The position numbers were made by a program, and so were the translations under genes. A stretch of DNA of 21,426 bases from CAYNUJ01 sp964621225 (GTDB lineage: Bacteria; Bacteroidota; Ignavibacteria; Ignavibacteriales; Melioribacteraceae): positions 1 through 21,426 of the forward strand of contig CAZULK010000037.1 in the NCBI GenBank assembly GCA_964621225.1, written 5' to 3'. Below the pieces are notes generated by a model. The model saw only the letters and a list, made by a program, of their open reading frames with translations. It had not been told where the DNA came from and ran no database searches. Shown piece by piece: positions 8,006-16,657 of the stretch (positions within the stretch are counted from its first letter, which is position 1; each line of letters begins with the position of its first letter).

Positions 8006-8869
8006 TTACTTTTTCTCTTTCCTAAAAATCAAACAATATTGATGATGCCTGTTACCCACCCAGGCACTATTTACTCCTAATGCAACTAACGGTTTATCGT
8101 CCTGCAACCAAATTTTTTCGTCTTTTAATACCCAGCTTTTTTCTCCCCTTTTCGTGAGTGAAATTGCCGTATCGAATGCAAGAGGATAAAGTTTACCTTC
8201 AAAATATACATTATTTGTTATAATTGTAAGATAGCCATCTTCTTTCATTACGTCGTATACCTGATCAAAAATCATGGCTTGCATTTCGAGGAAACTATTG
8301 TACTCTTCCACATTGCCCAAATCTTCGGCGGAATCTGAATAAACAGTATCCAATCCCGATTCATCCCTTTCCTTTTGCCGGATTGAATTTCTTTTTAATT
8401 GATTCCAATATGGTGGAGAAGTAATACAATAATCGAATTTTATATCCCTCAATTCACTTCTGCTTAAAAGATCGATTAGATTAATTGAGTTTCCGTTTAT
8501 AATATTCAATTTGACGGAGTTAAATTTTTCTAATCGCTGCCGAACAATATTATAGTATTTTTTGTTGAGCTCAATTCCAACGGCATTTCGTCCACATTCT
8601 CCGGCTGCTACAAGTGTACTGCCCGTACCGGCAAAAGGATCCAGTACCCACTGACCCGACTTTGTAAAAAAGTTTATGAATTCAGCAACCAAAGATTCAG
8701 GATACTTGGCAGGATGCAGTATAACATCTTCTTCCCTTTTCGGAGGACGATGGATAAACCAACTTTTAGTGAATTTTATCCACTCCTTGCCGGTTAGTTC
8801 GTTGAGCTTATTATTCTTGCTCAATTTTCCTCTATCACCCAGATCGATATATCGATTTTCTTCTTTCAT
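8006..8869 (-). CDS. Solitary DNA methyltransferase (N4-cytosine or N6-adenine), SAM motif before SPPY motif
   Basis: 287 residues. A motif-X-like HPAKYPESL (52-60) is followed by SAM-binding motif I DPFAGTGST (77-85), motif II GIELNKKYY, then catalytic motif IV TSPPYW (150-155). About 130 residues follow that could hold the target-recognition region. This X-I-IV order is gamma-like, unlike the beta order of the other methyltransferase in this window. The SPPYW form of motif IV is more usual in N4-cytosine enzymes, but the modified base is not certain. The extreme C-terminus has a WVGNRHHQYCLIF stretch. The start overlaps the receptor stop by one base (TAATG), and xseA follows after one base. 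No restriction endonuclease or specificity subunit is adjacent, so it looks like an orphan methylase inside a housekeeping string. The target site is unknown. Confidence 0.88.
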   Translation of the reverse strand: MKEENRYIDLGDRGKLSKNNKLNELTGKEWIKFTKSWFIHRPPKREEDVILHPAKYPESLVAEFINFFTKSGQWVLDPFAGTGSTLVAAGECGRNAVGIELNKKYYNIVRQRLEKFNSVKLNIINGNSINLIDLLSRSELRDIKFDYCITSPPYWNQLKRNSIRQKERDESGLDTVYSDSAEDLGNVEEYNSFLEMQAMIFDQVYDVMKEDGYLTIITNNVYFEGKLYPLAFDTAISLTKRGEKSWVLKDEKIWLQDDKPLVALGVNSAWVGNRHHQYCLIFRKEKK

Positions 8870-11400
8870 TAAAATCTAGCATTGAATCCCAAAGTAGGAA
8901 CAATCGGGAACATAGTTGTTGCTTTTCTTCCTAATTTTAAATCTTCCGTCACAAAATAATCATAATTTGCGACATTTGAACGGTTGTACACGTTTATCAC
9001 ATCCAGATAGAATGTCCAATCCATTCCCCAAAATTGGGTTGTTGCATTTACCCGCATATCCAATCTGTGATAAACCGGTTTCCTTCCGTTATATCTATTT
9101 TCTGCGCTACCGTAATCAATATCAAAATTAACAATCTCTTTTCCGTCACCGGTTTTTCTTGTAGCAATTTCAGGTGTTTCTGGAACAAAATCACCATTGT
9201 TATCGACCAAAATCACTCTTGGTTTTATACCTATTGCTTCGTTTAAGGGGAATCCCGATCCGTATTGAAAACGTGCACCAATACTTAACCAATCGTTGAA
9301 TTGGTAATTCAAAATCACATTCAATGTATGCCTTTGATCGAAACGGAACGGAAGCCATCTTCCATATTCATTTCTTTCGGCAATTGAATAGGAATAAGAA
9401 ACCCAACCGTCTAATTTGCTTCCCTTTTCAATATTTTTTTTCTCCAAAAGGAATTCAAAACCGTAAGAATGACCGTAAGCAGAATTTGCCGGTAGCTGTG
9501 TAATTGAATCTGCCAACAACGGAACGGGTCTTGTCCATGAAGATTTTAGATGAGGATCCTTTCCCGGTATTAATTCCGTAAAATAAGACGTCCCTTTCAT
9601 TTTCATGGGAACTATTAAATCATCGAATTTTTTATAATATGATTCTAATTTTAATTTCCACTCACCGCTAAGCCAATGGTCGAAACTCAATACATAATGG
9701 GTGGACATTTCTGCGTCCAAATTTTTTGATATCGATTGAGCAAGCGAATAAAATAAATTCTGATCTCTTAATTTTTCATAACCCGGAGACTGATAGTAAA
9801 TTCCCCAAGATGCTCGGATAGTGTTTAATTTATCAATAGCATAAGCCAAAGATATTCTCGGAGCTATATAATATTTTTCCAACATCTGATAATAATCGAA
9901 TCTCACTCCTGTATTCAAAAATAATTTATCCCAAAATTTATATTTGTTTTGTAAATATCCTTTAAGCCGATAAATATCCCTTATGTCTTTCAAGTTTTCC
10001 AGGCTCGATCTGAAATTAGGATTTGAGTCAATAAATGCTTGAAACTGAGGGTCTATCTGAAATTCGAAACCCAGAATAGTCCTTATAAAATCAATTCCAA
10101 TTCCGGCATCAAATTCATTATCATCCCCATAAAAATAGAGGAATTTATCATCAATGGAATATTTTTGAAAAGTAAAATCGGAATTAAATCCAAACCCGAA
10201 CAAGTAATTCCCCAGTGTGTCGGGCACCGTATCTTCGAATTGATCCCTATTTAATGAGGGGTCTAAGAATTTCCCGGAGAATTGCGCTCCCCCCTTATTT
10301 TTGTAAAAGGAGAATATAAATTTATTCAGCATCTTTCTAGATGGAGAATAATGCCATGCAAAGCTGCCCACGTAATTAAAAGTTTTATCGGAAACCCCAA
10401 CGCTGTCGGGTGATTGCCTTTCCTTTCCGGAAATAACTTGTACTGCATCACGCGAAGCGATGCCATTCAAAATAAATTTGTGACCGTTAAACGGACCGAA
10501 AGCAAATTTGCCTTGTATATCATAAAAATTGGGGAAAGATACGTTCTCTTCCACCAATCCTGTATTCTTCACCAGTGGTTCAATTATCAAATCATAATAT
10601 GTACGCCTGGAGTTGATCAACCAACTGCCCGGCAAGTTGAAAGGATTTTTACCCTCCAATACCAAATTTGCTGAAACTACACTTGCATTCAAGTTTCCGG
10701 CAATTCTTCTGCTCAGAGATCCTTCCCTATTCCCCACGTTTAATACGGCGGATAATCTATCACCATATTCAGCCGGAAACCCACCCGAAATTAAATTTAT
10801 TGACGACACCGCTTCCGGGTTAAACATACTCACCACTCCGTAAAGTCGGTATGGATTAAATATCTCCACATCATCCATCACAATTAGGTTTTGATCCGGA
10901 CCCGAACCCCTCACAATCAATTGCGACGAAAAATCATTCGGTGCTAGAACACCGGGTAGAGATTGAAGTGTGCGAAATACATCGGTTACAGCACCAGGCA
11001 ATACTCTGGCACTGTTGGGTTTTACATCAATCAAACTTGTTCGTGTATCGCTTTGCTTTTGTCCTCCGGAATCAACTACTTCAACTTGGGATAAGCCAAT
11101 AACATCTTCTTGAAGTTTAACATTTATCAAAAGCGTTTTGTTTTTTTGAATATCCACTTGTACGAATTGAGACTTGAAGCCGACTGCTGAATATCGAACG
11201 GTATGCTTTCCCACCGGAATATTGGAGATAATATATTCTCCTTTGGAATTAGTTACTCCTCCGATATTAAGCTTTTGAACAAGAATATTCACACCCGGTA
11301 CAGGCTTCCCTTTCGAGGTCACTTTGCCCTTTAACTTGCCGGTTTGGGAAAATACTACGGAGCATATTAATAGAAATAATATTACTATTTTTTTAGACAC
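8869..11400 (-). CDS. TonB-dependent outer-membrane receptor with carboxypeptidase-regulatory-like domain
   Basis: 843 residues from a GTG start at 11400; an in-frame TGA lies just upstream and no ATG is available nearby. A signal peptide ends near SVVFSQ (residue 19). Residues 21-97 form a CarboxypepD_reg-like beta-sandwich (GKVTSKGKPVPGVNIL, GGVTNSKGEY). The plug spans about 130-230, including LPGVLAPNDF, VRGSGPDQNLIVMDDVEIFNP and GGFPAEYGDRLSAVL. The remainder is the 22-strand-type barrel, ending in NARF with the terminal Phe typical of outer-membrane insertion. It should import a ligand using TonB/ExbBD energy; the ligand is unknown. No SusD partner is adjacent, so it is not a SusC-type pair. 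The gene upstream (18 bp away) encodes an unrecognised barrel-like protein that may work with it. Confidence 0.93.
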   Translation of the reverse strand: MSKKIVILFLLICSVVFSQTGKLKGKVTSKGKPVPGVNILVQKLNIGGVTNSKGEYIISNIPVGKHTVRYSAVGFKSQFVQVDIQKNKTLLINVKLQEDVIGLSQVEVVDSGGQKQSDTRTSLIDVKPNSARVLPGAVTDVFRTLQSLPGVLAPNDFSSQLIVRGSGPDQNLIVMDDVEIFNPYRLYGVVSMFNPEAVSSINLISGGFPAEYGDRLSAVLNVGNREGSLSRRIAGNLNASVVSANLVLEGKNPFNLPGSWLINSRRTYYDLIIEPLVKNTGLVEENVSFPNFYDIQGKFAFGPFNGHKFILNGIASRDAVQVISGKERQSPDSVGVSDKTFNYVGSFAWHYSPSRKMLNKFIFSFYKNKGGAQFSGKFLDPSLNRDQFEDTVPDTLGNYLFGFGFNSDFTFQKYSIDDKFLYFYGDDNEFDAGIGIDFIRTILGFEFQIDPQFQAFIDSNPNFRSSLENLKDIRDIYRLKGYLQNKYKFWDKLFLNTGVRFDYYQMLEKYYIAPRISLAYAIDKLNTIRASWGIYYQSPGYEKLRDQNLFYSLAQSISKNLDAEMSTHYVLSFDHWLSGEWKLKLESYYKKFDDLIVPMKMKGTSYFTELIPGKDPHLKSSWTRPVPLLADSITQLPANSAYGHSYGFEFLLEKKNIEKGSKLDGWVSYSYSIAERNEYGRWLPFRFDQRHTLNVILNYQFNDWLSIGARFQYGSGFPLNEAIGIKPRVILVDNNGDFVPETPEIATRKTGDGKEIVNFDIDYGSAENRYNGRKPVYHRLDMRVNATTQFWGMDWTFYLDVINVYNRSNVANYDYFVTEDLKLGRKATTMFPIVPTLGFNARF

Positions 11401-11418
11401 AACTATCTTTCAATTAAA

Positions 11419-12240
11419 TTAAAAATTAAACGAGAAGAAATTCGAGTAAAGTCCAAGATTTATTTCACTAAAGTCTTTCGACGATTCACCCGGAATAAAG
11501 TTGTATCTGTATCTTGTGTATAATGTAAAAGATTCATAGAATTTGAACAACCCGAAATTGATTTCGATTCCAAATCCGTTGTTTCCCATCAAATTTGAAT
11601 AAACGGTTGCTCCCGGGGAAATATATTCTATTCCGCTGACACGGAAAATATGTTTATATCCTAACCTTAATCGATTTTTGTCGTTTGCTTTTGGAGTGTA
11701 AGAATATTCCACCGATACATAGCCAGCGGGATAATTATATCCTGTTCCGTAAAAAGATATGATTGGTAATTCCTTTGAAATATTGAAATATTTATCGCCA
11801 TCATGGAATTCCACTCCAACGGAAGGAGTTAAAAATATTACACTGCCCAAACAAACGGTAGTGAAAATATTTGATTCGGAATTGACGGGTACTTCGATCA
11901 ATTCAGGCAATTCAAACTCATTCTTTTCACTTTTATATTCTTTCCCTTCGGCATCAATAGCTATCAAATAAAAAGGAATAAAGAGGGAATCGAATTTATA
12001 TTTACTCAGGTCTAATTCGAAATTATGCTCAGTGGTCAATGAGTCGGAAATTTCAAATTCATAATTATTATCAATTATCACTTTAGTTTTTGCTTCTGAA
12101 GTTGTTAGAAACATCAAATGAAAAACATGGGGTTTTTCGAAAGTTACGTAGGAATCTATTACGAAAAATTCAAATTCTTCTTGAGCTTTTACATTAATAG
12201 AGAATAAAATAATAGTGATAAATAATAAAATATTTCGCAT
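11419..12240 (-). CDS. Unrecognised secreted protein, predicted N-terminal beta-sandwich plus small beta-barrel
   Basis: 273 residues, not recognised as a named family. A signal peptide (MRNILLFITIILFSINVKA, cut before QEEF) is followed by about 90 residues that read as a beta-sandwich of Fn3/Ig kind (VIDSYVTFEKPHVFHLMF, YLIAIDAEGKEYKSE). From about residue 125 alternating hydrophobic/aromatic strands appear (SVGVEFHDGD, PAGYVSVEYSYTP, RLRLGYKHIF, FTLYTRYRYNF), ending in SFNF. The terminal Phe and strand pattern suggest a small outer-membrane barrel of about eight strands. There is no clear Shine-Dalgarno. It lies 65 bp after the M23 peptidase and 18 bp before the TonB receptor, so it is probably co-transcribed with the receptor. 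Structure is inferred from residue patterns only. Confidence 0.8.
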   Translation of the reverse strand: MRNILLFITIILFSINVKAQEEFEFFVIDSYVTFEKPHVFHLMFLTTSEAKTKVIIDNNYEFEISDSLTTEHNFELDLSKYKFDSLFIPFYLIAIDAEGKEYKSEKNEFELPELIEVPVNSESNIFTTVCLGSVIFLTPSVGVEFHDGDKYFNISKELPIISFYGTGYNYPAGYVSVEYSYTPKANDKNRLRLGYKHIFRVSGIEYISPGATVYSNLMGNNGFGIEINFGLFKFYESFTLYTRYRYNFIPGESSKDFSEINLGLYSNFFSFNF

Positions 12241-12305
12241 AATCTAAATAAAAAATAATTCGCAGATAAGATTAAAGAATTTTTTCAATTAAGCAAAATT
12301 AATCT

Positions 12306-13547
12306 TTAATCGATAGCATTTTCCTCTTCGGCTTTAATTTCCGAAGGAAGTTGCAACTCATCCAATCTTATTTTTAGCGAATCCCTTAATTTAAAAAAGT
12401 CGGTTCTCAGCTCTTTACTAACCGGTTTTGAGGAAGGAAATTTTTCCCTCAAATGATCAACTTGTTTTCCGTTTTTCCAGAATCTGTAACAAACATGCGG
12501 TCCTGTTGCAAGCCCGGTTGATCCTACAAATCCAATAATATCTCCTTGTTTCACTTTTACACCGGGACGAATTCCACGTTTAATCTTTTGCATGTGGAGA
12601 TACTGGGTTGTGTATGTTCCGTTATGCCTTATTTTTACATAGTTTCCGTTGTTTCGTTTGTATCTGGCTTCTATCACAACACCATCGCCTGTTGCCATAA
12701 TAGGAGTTCCATATGGCGCAGCATAATCCGTCCCCAAGTGCGCCTTTCTCCGGTGTAGTACAGGGTGATATCTATTCAATGAATAACGCGACGATATCCG
12801 GCTGAATTTTACCGGGGCTTTTAAGAATGCCTTTCTTAAACTATTTCCTTCTTCGTCAAAATAATCGTCTTCTCCATTTTGCTCGAAATGAAAGGCATAA
12901 TATTCTTGGTTCATATTCTTAAACCAAGCAGCTTTTATCTCTCCCACTCCAACAAACTCTCCGTCAACAAATTTCTCATTAAATATTACTTTGAATGCAT
13001 CCCCTTTCATGATTCTGTAAAAATCGATTTGCCATGCAAATATTTCAGAGAGTTTCAAAGCAACCTGCGGAGACATCTTTTGCTCTTGAAGTGTTTCGTA
13101 TAAACTGCTTTCTATTTCCCCCGAAGCAATTCTTTCTTTCTCAATTATCGGTTTGGCACCTTTGGTGATTGTTACTATAGAATCAAACGTGAACAAAGTA
13201 TAGTTAATGGGATCGGATTCATAAATAAAATATTTTAAGGCATTCAAAGAATCTTTGGTTAGATAAACTTTATATTTATCCCCTTTCTTAATTTTCCGGA
13301 AATCAAATTCATCTTTAAATTTACTTGCAATGTTCAGAATTTCCTGAGACGATAAATTATATGGTAAAAGAAGATCGGAGAATGTTTCATTCCGGTTTAC
13401 AACTTTATCGAATACTTGGAATGAATCAACTACTATTCCATACGAATCGTAATTTATTTTGGGTTGTTCAATTTTTGTATCTTCTTTTTTGTCTGAACAA
13501 TAAAGCAATAGCAAAGAGAGCGTAGCAAGAATAAGTATCTTTTTCAT
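12306..13547 (-). CDS. M23/LytM-type peptidase, predicted lipoprotein
   Basis: 413 residues from the ATG at 13547; a TTG one codon upstream is less likely. The N-terminus is a lipoprotein-like signal (ILILATLSLLLLYCSDKK, lipidated Cys17; Tyr at -1 is unusual). Residues ~40-100 contain a LysM/OapA-like segment (RNETFSDLLLPYNLS, IKKGDKYKVYL), as in MepM-type endopeptidases. The C-terminal M23 domain has H270-LGTD274 (Zn ligands), QYLH (His318) and GLATGPHVCYRFW, where the usual HxH reads H351-V-C353. M23 enzymes cut peptidoglycan cross-links in the periplasm. Here the second His of HxH is replaced by Cys, which could still bind zinc or could mark altered activity; I recall related Bacteroidota proteins with the same motif. 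It follows the MoxR gene by 9 bp. Confidence 0.92.
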   Translation of the reverse strand: MKKILILATLSLLLLYCSDKKEDTKIEQPKINYDSYGIVVDSFQVFDKVVNRNETFSDLLLPYNLSSQEILNIASKFKDEFDFRKIKKGDKYKVYLTKDSLNALKYFIYESDPINYTLFTFDSIVTITKGAKPIIEKERIASGEIESSLYETLQEQKMSPQVALKLSEIFAWQIDFYRIMKGDAFKVIFNEKFVDGEFVGVGEIKAAWFKNMNQEYYAFHFEQNGEDDYFDEEGNSLRKAFLKAPVKFSRISSRYSLNRYHPVLHRRKAHLGTDYAAPYGTPIMATGDGVVIEARYKRNNGNYVKIRHNGTYTTQYLHMQKIKRGIRPGVKVKQGDIIGFVGSTGLATGPHVCYRFWKNGKQVDHLREKFPSSKPVSKELRTDFFKLRDSLKIRLDELQLPSEIKAEEENAID

Positions 13548-13556
13548 CAAGCCGAA

Positions 13557-14546
13557 CTAATCCATATTTTTCATTAACTCATCAATAATTTTCACACTGT
13601 CAATTCCTTCTGCTTCAGCAGAAAAACTTGGGATTATTCTGTGTCTTAAAACCGGTAGAACATTTGCCTTCACGTCATCGATATTCGGAGTAAATCTTCC
13701 GTCCAGAACGGCATTGGCTTTTGCAGCAAGAATCAAATATTGAGAAGCTCTCGGTCCGGCACCCCAACTGACATGCTCTTTAAGGTTCTCATCTTCAATT
13801 CTTTCGGGTCTGCTGGAATTAACAAGATTAACGGCATATTCTATTACATTATCCGCAACTGGAACTCTTCTCACTAAATTTTGATATTCGATGATCTTTT
13901 CTGAAGATAAAACTCGTTCCGCATTTGCCATCTTTTCAATCGTTGTAGTTTTTATTATCTCGACCTCTTCATCGAAAGAGGGATAATCCAACCAGAGGGA
14001 AAACATGAATCTGTCCAATTGTGCTTCGGGCAATGGATAAGTACCTTCTTGTTCAATTGGATTTTGAGTTGCCAACACAAAGAAAGGCTCTGGCAAATTA
14101 TATGTTTGACCGGCGGCAGTTACTTTATGTTCTTGCATTGCTTCCAATAAAGCAGATTGGGTTTTGGGTGGAGTTCTGTTTATCTCATCTGCTAAAATGA
14201 TGTTCGCAAAAACCGGTCCCTTTATAAACCGGAAATTTCTTTTCTTACTTACTTGATCTTCCTCAATGATTTCAGTTCCGGTTATATCACCCGGCATCAA
14301 GTCCGGAGTAAACTGAATTCTATTGAACGATAAATCCAAAGCCTCGGAAAGAGTTTTTATTAATAAAGTCTTTGCCAAACCGGGCACACCAACAAGCAGG
14401 CAATGTCCCCTGCTCAAAAGACTGATAATCATTTTATGAATGATTTCGTCTTGACCAATAATAACTTTGGCTATTTCAGATTTTACTTTTGAAATATCCC
14501 CGGCAAGTTCTTTTACTAATTGAACATCATCACGATTGGTTTCCAA
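13557..14546 (-). CDS. MoxR-family AAA+ ATPase
   Basis: 329 residues with a TTG start at 14546, preceded by AGAGG at 5-nt spacing; an in-frame stop upstream and no ATG before residue 39 support this start. Walker A is GVPGLAKT (53-60), Walker B IILADE (116-121) followed by INRTPPKTQSALLEAMQE, sensor 1 ATQNPIEQEGTYPLPEAQ, and Arg179 follows. The C-terminal lid domain (about 210-329) includes WGAGPRASQYL, typical of MoxR. MoxR proteins are chaperone-like ATPases often working with VWA-domain or DUF58 proteins in envelope stress or metal insertion. No such partner is in the window. Instead it lies between the SurA-like chaperone (8-bp gap, RBS overlapping the stop) and the M23 peptidase, suggesting a role in envelope biogenesis. 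Confidence 0.95.
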   Translation of the reverse strand: METNRDDVQLVKELAGDISKVKSEIAKVIIGQDEIIHKMIISLLSRGHCLLVGVPGLAKTLLIKTLSEALDLSFNRIQFTPDLMPGDITGTEIIEEDQVSKKRNFRFIKGPVFANIILADEINRTPPKTQSALLEAMQEHKVTAAGQTYNLPEPFFVLATQNPIEQEGTYPLPEAQLDRFMFSLWLDYPSFDEEVEIIKTTTIEKMANAERVLSSEKIIEYQNLVRRVPVADNVIEYAVNLVNSSRPERIEDENLKEHVSWGAGPRASQYLILAAKANAVLDGRFTPNIDDVKANVLPVLRHRIIPSFSAEAEGIDSVKIIDELMKNMD

Positions 14547-14554
14547 TTCTACCT

Positions 14555-15829
14555 CTAAATTCTAATTTCCCAGTAAATTTTTTCTTTTAGTTCCTTTATC
14601 CAACTTTGATAAAGACGGTTCTTCTTTTCGAACTCAGCCAGTTTTTTAATCTCTTCGTAATCCTGTTTGAGTGTAGGTTTGTGTTCAGGAATCTTTGAAA
14701 TTAATTTTACGATATGGTAACCGTAAGTAACCGGATCTACATCCAACCTTTTGGGATAACTTATTTCTCCGGGTTTTAATTTACCCACCATGTCAATCAT
14801 GTTTTTATCCAACTGTCCGATATCGAATGTGCCGAGTTTACCACCATACGGCGCAGTTTCTTTATCATCACTGTATTTTTTCGCCAATTCGAAAAAGTCT
14901 TTCTTGAACCTTACAACACTGTCTCTGAGTTCATTCAGAAAGTCAATTGCTTTTAAATCAGCTTCATTATCACTTTTAGGTTTAATCAATATGTGTCTAG
15001 TGTGAATTGATTCTCCTCTTCGTTCCAATAATTGAATAATGTGATAACCAACGGGAGACTCAACAATGTCGGAGGTTTCCCCTACTTCCAATGAGAATGC
15101 AGCCGATTCAAACTCGGGATAGAATATTCCCTTTTTAACAAACCCCAGGTCTCCGCCTTTTTTGGCAGAACCGGGATCATCGGAATATTTTTTTGCCAAA
15201 GCGGCAAAATCTGCTCCGTTCTTAATCGAATCCAATAATTGTTGTGCAAGTTGATAAGCTTTTTTCTTTATTCTGTCACCTTTTTGAGGATTGATAAAGA
15301 TATGAGCAATCTCATATTTGGTAGGAATTACACCGAGTGAATCTCTGTATTTATTATAAAAATTTTCCACTTCCTTTCTGGAAACCTCAACATTACCGAA
15401 TTTCTTCTGCTGCATCATTTGCGCCATCAAATTTTTTCTGGTATCACTGCGCAATTCTCTTTTTATTCTATCGATGCTCATTCCGTAAATTTCTTCAACT
15501 TTCTCTTTACTTCCATATTGTTGGATGTAAAAATTTATCTGGTAATCCAATTGCTGATCCACTTGTTCATCCGAAACTTGAATTGAATCCAACTCAGCCT
15601 GTGCATAAAGAAGTTTCTCTTCAACCATCGACTCTAAAATTTTTCTTTTTACGTTCTGATCATTCGGATTTAACCTTTGGCGTGCTGCAGCCATTTCGGT
15701 ACGGAAATCCAGTTCGCTTTGCAATATAATCTCGTTGTCCACAACCGCTACAATTCTGTCAAGAACTTCCTGTGCAACAGTTAATCCCGAAACAGCAAAT
15801 AATAACATCAATAAAACGATTTTTCTCAT
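14555..15829 (-). CDS. SurA-like periplasmic chaperone/peptidyl-prolyl isomerase, two parvulin domains
   Basis: 424 residues, close to E. coli SurA (428). A signal peptide (MRKIVLLMLLFAVSGLTVAQ) is followed by the SurA-type N-domain (VLDRIVAVVDNEIILQSELD) and its long helical region. The first parvulin domain covers about 172-270 (YEIAHIFINP, GGDLGFVKKGIFYPEFE, PVGYHIIQLLER). The second covers about 276-375 (HTRHILIKPK, GGKLGTFDIGQLDKNM, YGYHIVKL). A C-terminal helical tail is rich in Lys/Glu. It is expected to escort unfolded outer-membrane proteins across the periplasm and possibly isomerise X-Pro bonds. It is the third of three consecutive parvulin-type genes (9 bp after the previous one) and the one most clearly like SurA. 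Confidence 0.94.
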   Translation of the reverse strand: MRKIVLLMLLFAVSGLTVAQEVLDRIVAVVDNEIILQSELDFRTEMAAARQRLNPNDQNVKRKILESMVEEKLLYAQAELDSIQVSDEQVDQQLDYQINFYIQQYGSKEKVEEIYGMSIDRIKRELRSDTRKNLMAQMMQQKKFGNVEVSRKEVENFYNKYRDSLGVIPTKYEIAHIFINPQKGDRIKKKAYQLAQQLLDSIKNGADFAALAKKYSDDPGSAKKGGDLGFVKKGIFYPEFESAAFSLEVGETSDIVESPVGYHIIQLLERRGESIHTRHILIKPKSDNEADLKAIDFLNELRDSVVRFKKDFFELAKKYSDDKETAPYGGKLGTFDIGQLDKNMIDMVGKLKPGEISYPKRLDVDPVTYGYHIVKLISKIPEHKPTLKQDYEEIKKLAEFEKKNRLYQSWIKELKEKIYWEIRI

Positions 15830-15838
15830 AAATTATTC

Positions 15839-16657
15839 CTAATATATTTTCACTTCGTATTTTGAATATAAGTCTTTTAGTAATCTGTTTAATTTTTGTT
15901 TTGCTTCTATAGCTCTAAGCAATTTAAATACCTTATTTTTTACAATTTCAAATTCGGGAATTTCTCCGGCGGGATATTCCTTCAATTTTTGAAATACTTG
16001 ATAAGTTTCATTGTTCTGAATAATCACCGACACCTCATTATCATGAAGTTCGGAGAAATATCTTTTCAATGAAGCCGGCTCCAAATCGTTTTCGTTCATA
16101 AAAATGTTTGATTCAATTTTTGAATTACCGGCATCGGAATAAGCCTTGGCAGCATCATCCCAACCTTTTTCGAATAATACATATCTGAAATTTTCCGCAA
16201 CAGCATTATCTTTAAATTCAGCCTTATTCAATAGGTAGAATGTCGAAGTCAATTTAAATTCGAGCCTGTGCTCATCAAAATATTCCTTGGCATCATCCTC
16301 GTCAATTTGAGTTTCATTTTGTTCAATCATTTGATCGAGCAACATTGCACCGGCTAATTCTTTCTCCGCTTGAGCTTTTTGCAGAAGATATTTTTCACTC
16401 TGAGTGATTTTATTCTCCTGTGCTTCCCGGTAAAGAACTTCGCGTTCGACCCAATGACGGATAAATTCATTTCTAAGCAATCTATCTTTTTTACCGTCTT
16501 CCAATGCTACGGAGAGATCGTGCTCTGTTAGCACGACATCTCCAACACGTGCAACAATTGTTTTATCCACTTTTTCTTCCTCGCACGCAGCAAGTAAAGC
16601 CAAGGAACAAAACAATGTAAGATAGATTTTATTATTTAAATGCCTTCGAAAGCTCAT
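15839..16657 (-). CDS. Parvulin-like peptidyl-prolyl isomerase lipoprotein (divergent)
   Basis: 272 residues. The signal sequence ends in LLAAC, a good lipobox, giving lipidated Cys25 followed by EEEK. The next segment (IVARVGDVVLTEHDLSVAL, then RNEFIRHWVEREVLYREAQE) is a SurA/PrsA-type N-terminal chaperone domain. The C-terminal part (about 130-240) has the size and position of a parvulin domain, but its usual HIL and GGDLG motifs are not recognisable, so isomerase activity is doubtful and a chaperone or holdase role is more likely. The start overlaps the previous parvulin gene by 26 bp and has no visible Shine-Dalgarno, suggesting coupling. No alternative ATG exists before the signal peptide core. 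Confidence 0.85.
   Translation of the reverse strand: MSFRRHLNNKIYLTLFCSLALLAACEEEKVDKTIVARVGDVVLTEHDLSVALEDGKKDRLLRNEFIRHWVEREVLYREAQENKITQSEKYLLQKAQAEKELAGAMLLDQMIEQNETQIDEDDAKEYFDEHRLEFKLTSTFYLLNKAEFKDNAVAENFRYVLFEKGWDDAAKAYSDAGNSKIESNIFMNENDLEPASLKRYFSELHDNEVSVIIQNNETYQVFQKLKEYPAGEIPEFEIVKNKVFKLLRAIEAKQKLNRLLKDLYSKYEVKIY

Noticed and set aside
8869..12240. A SusC/SusD-type polysaccharide utilisation locus
   Set aside because: No SusD-like lipoprotein or glycoside hydrolase is present, and the upstream neighbour is barrel-like rather than SusD-like.
12241..12305. AGATTAA...TTAATCT long-loop inverted repeat in the 65-bp spacer as a terminator
   Set aside because: The stem is all-AT apart from one pair, with a loop over 20 nt and no T-run after it.
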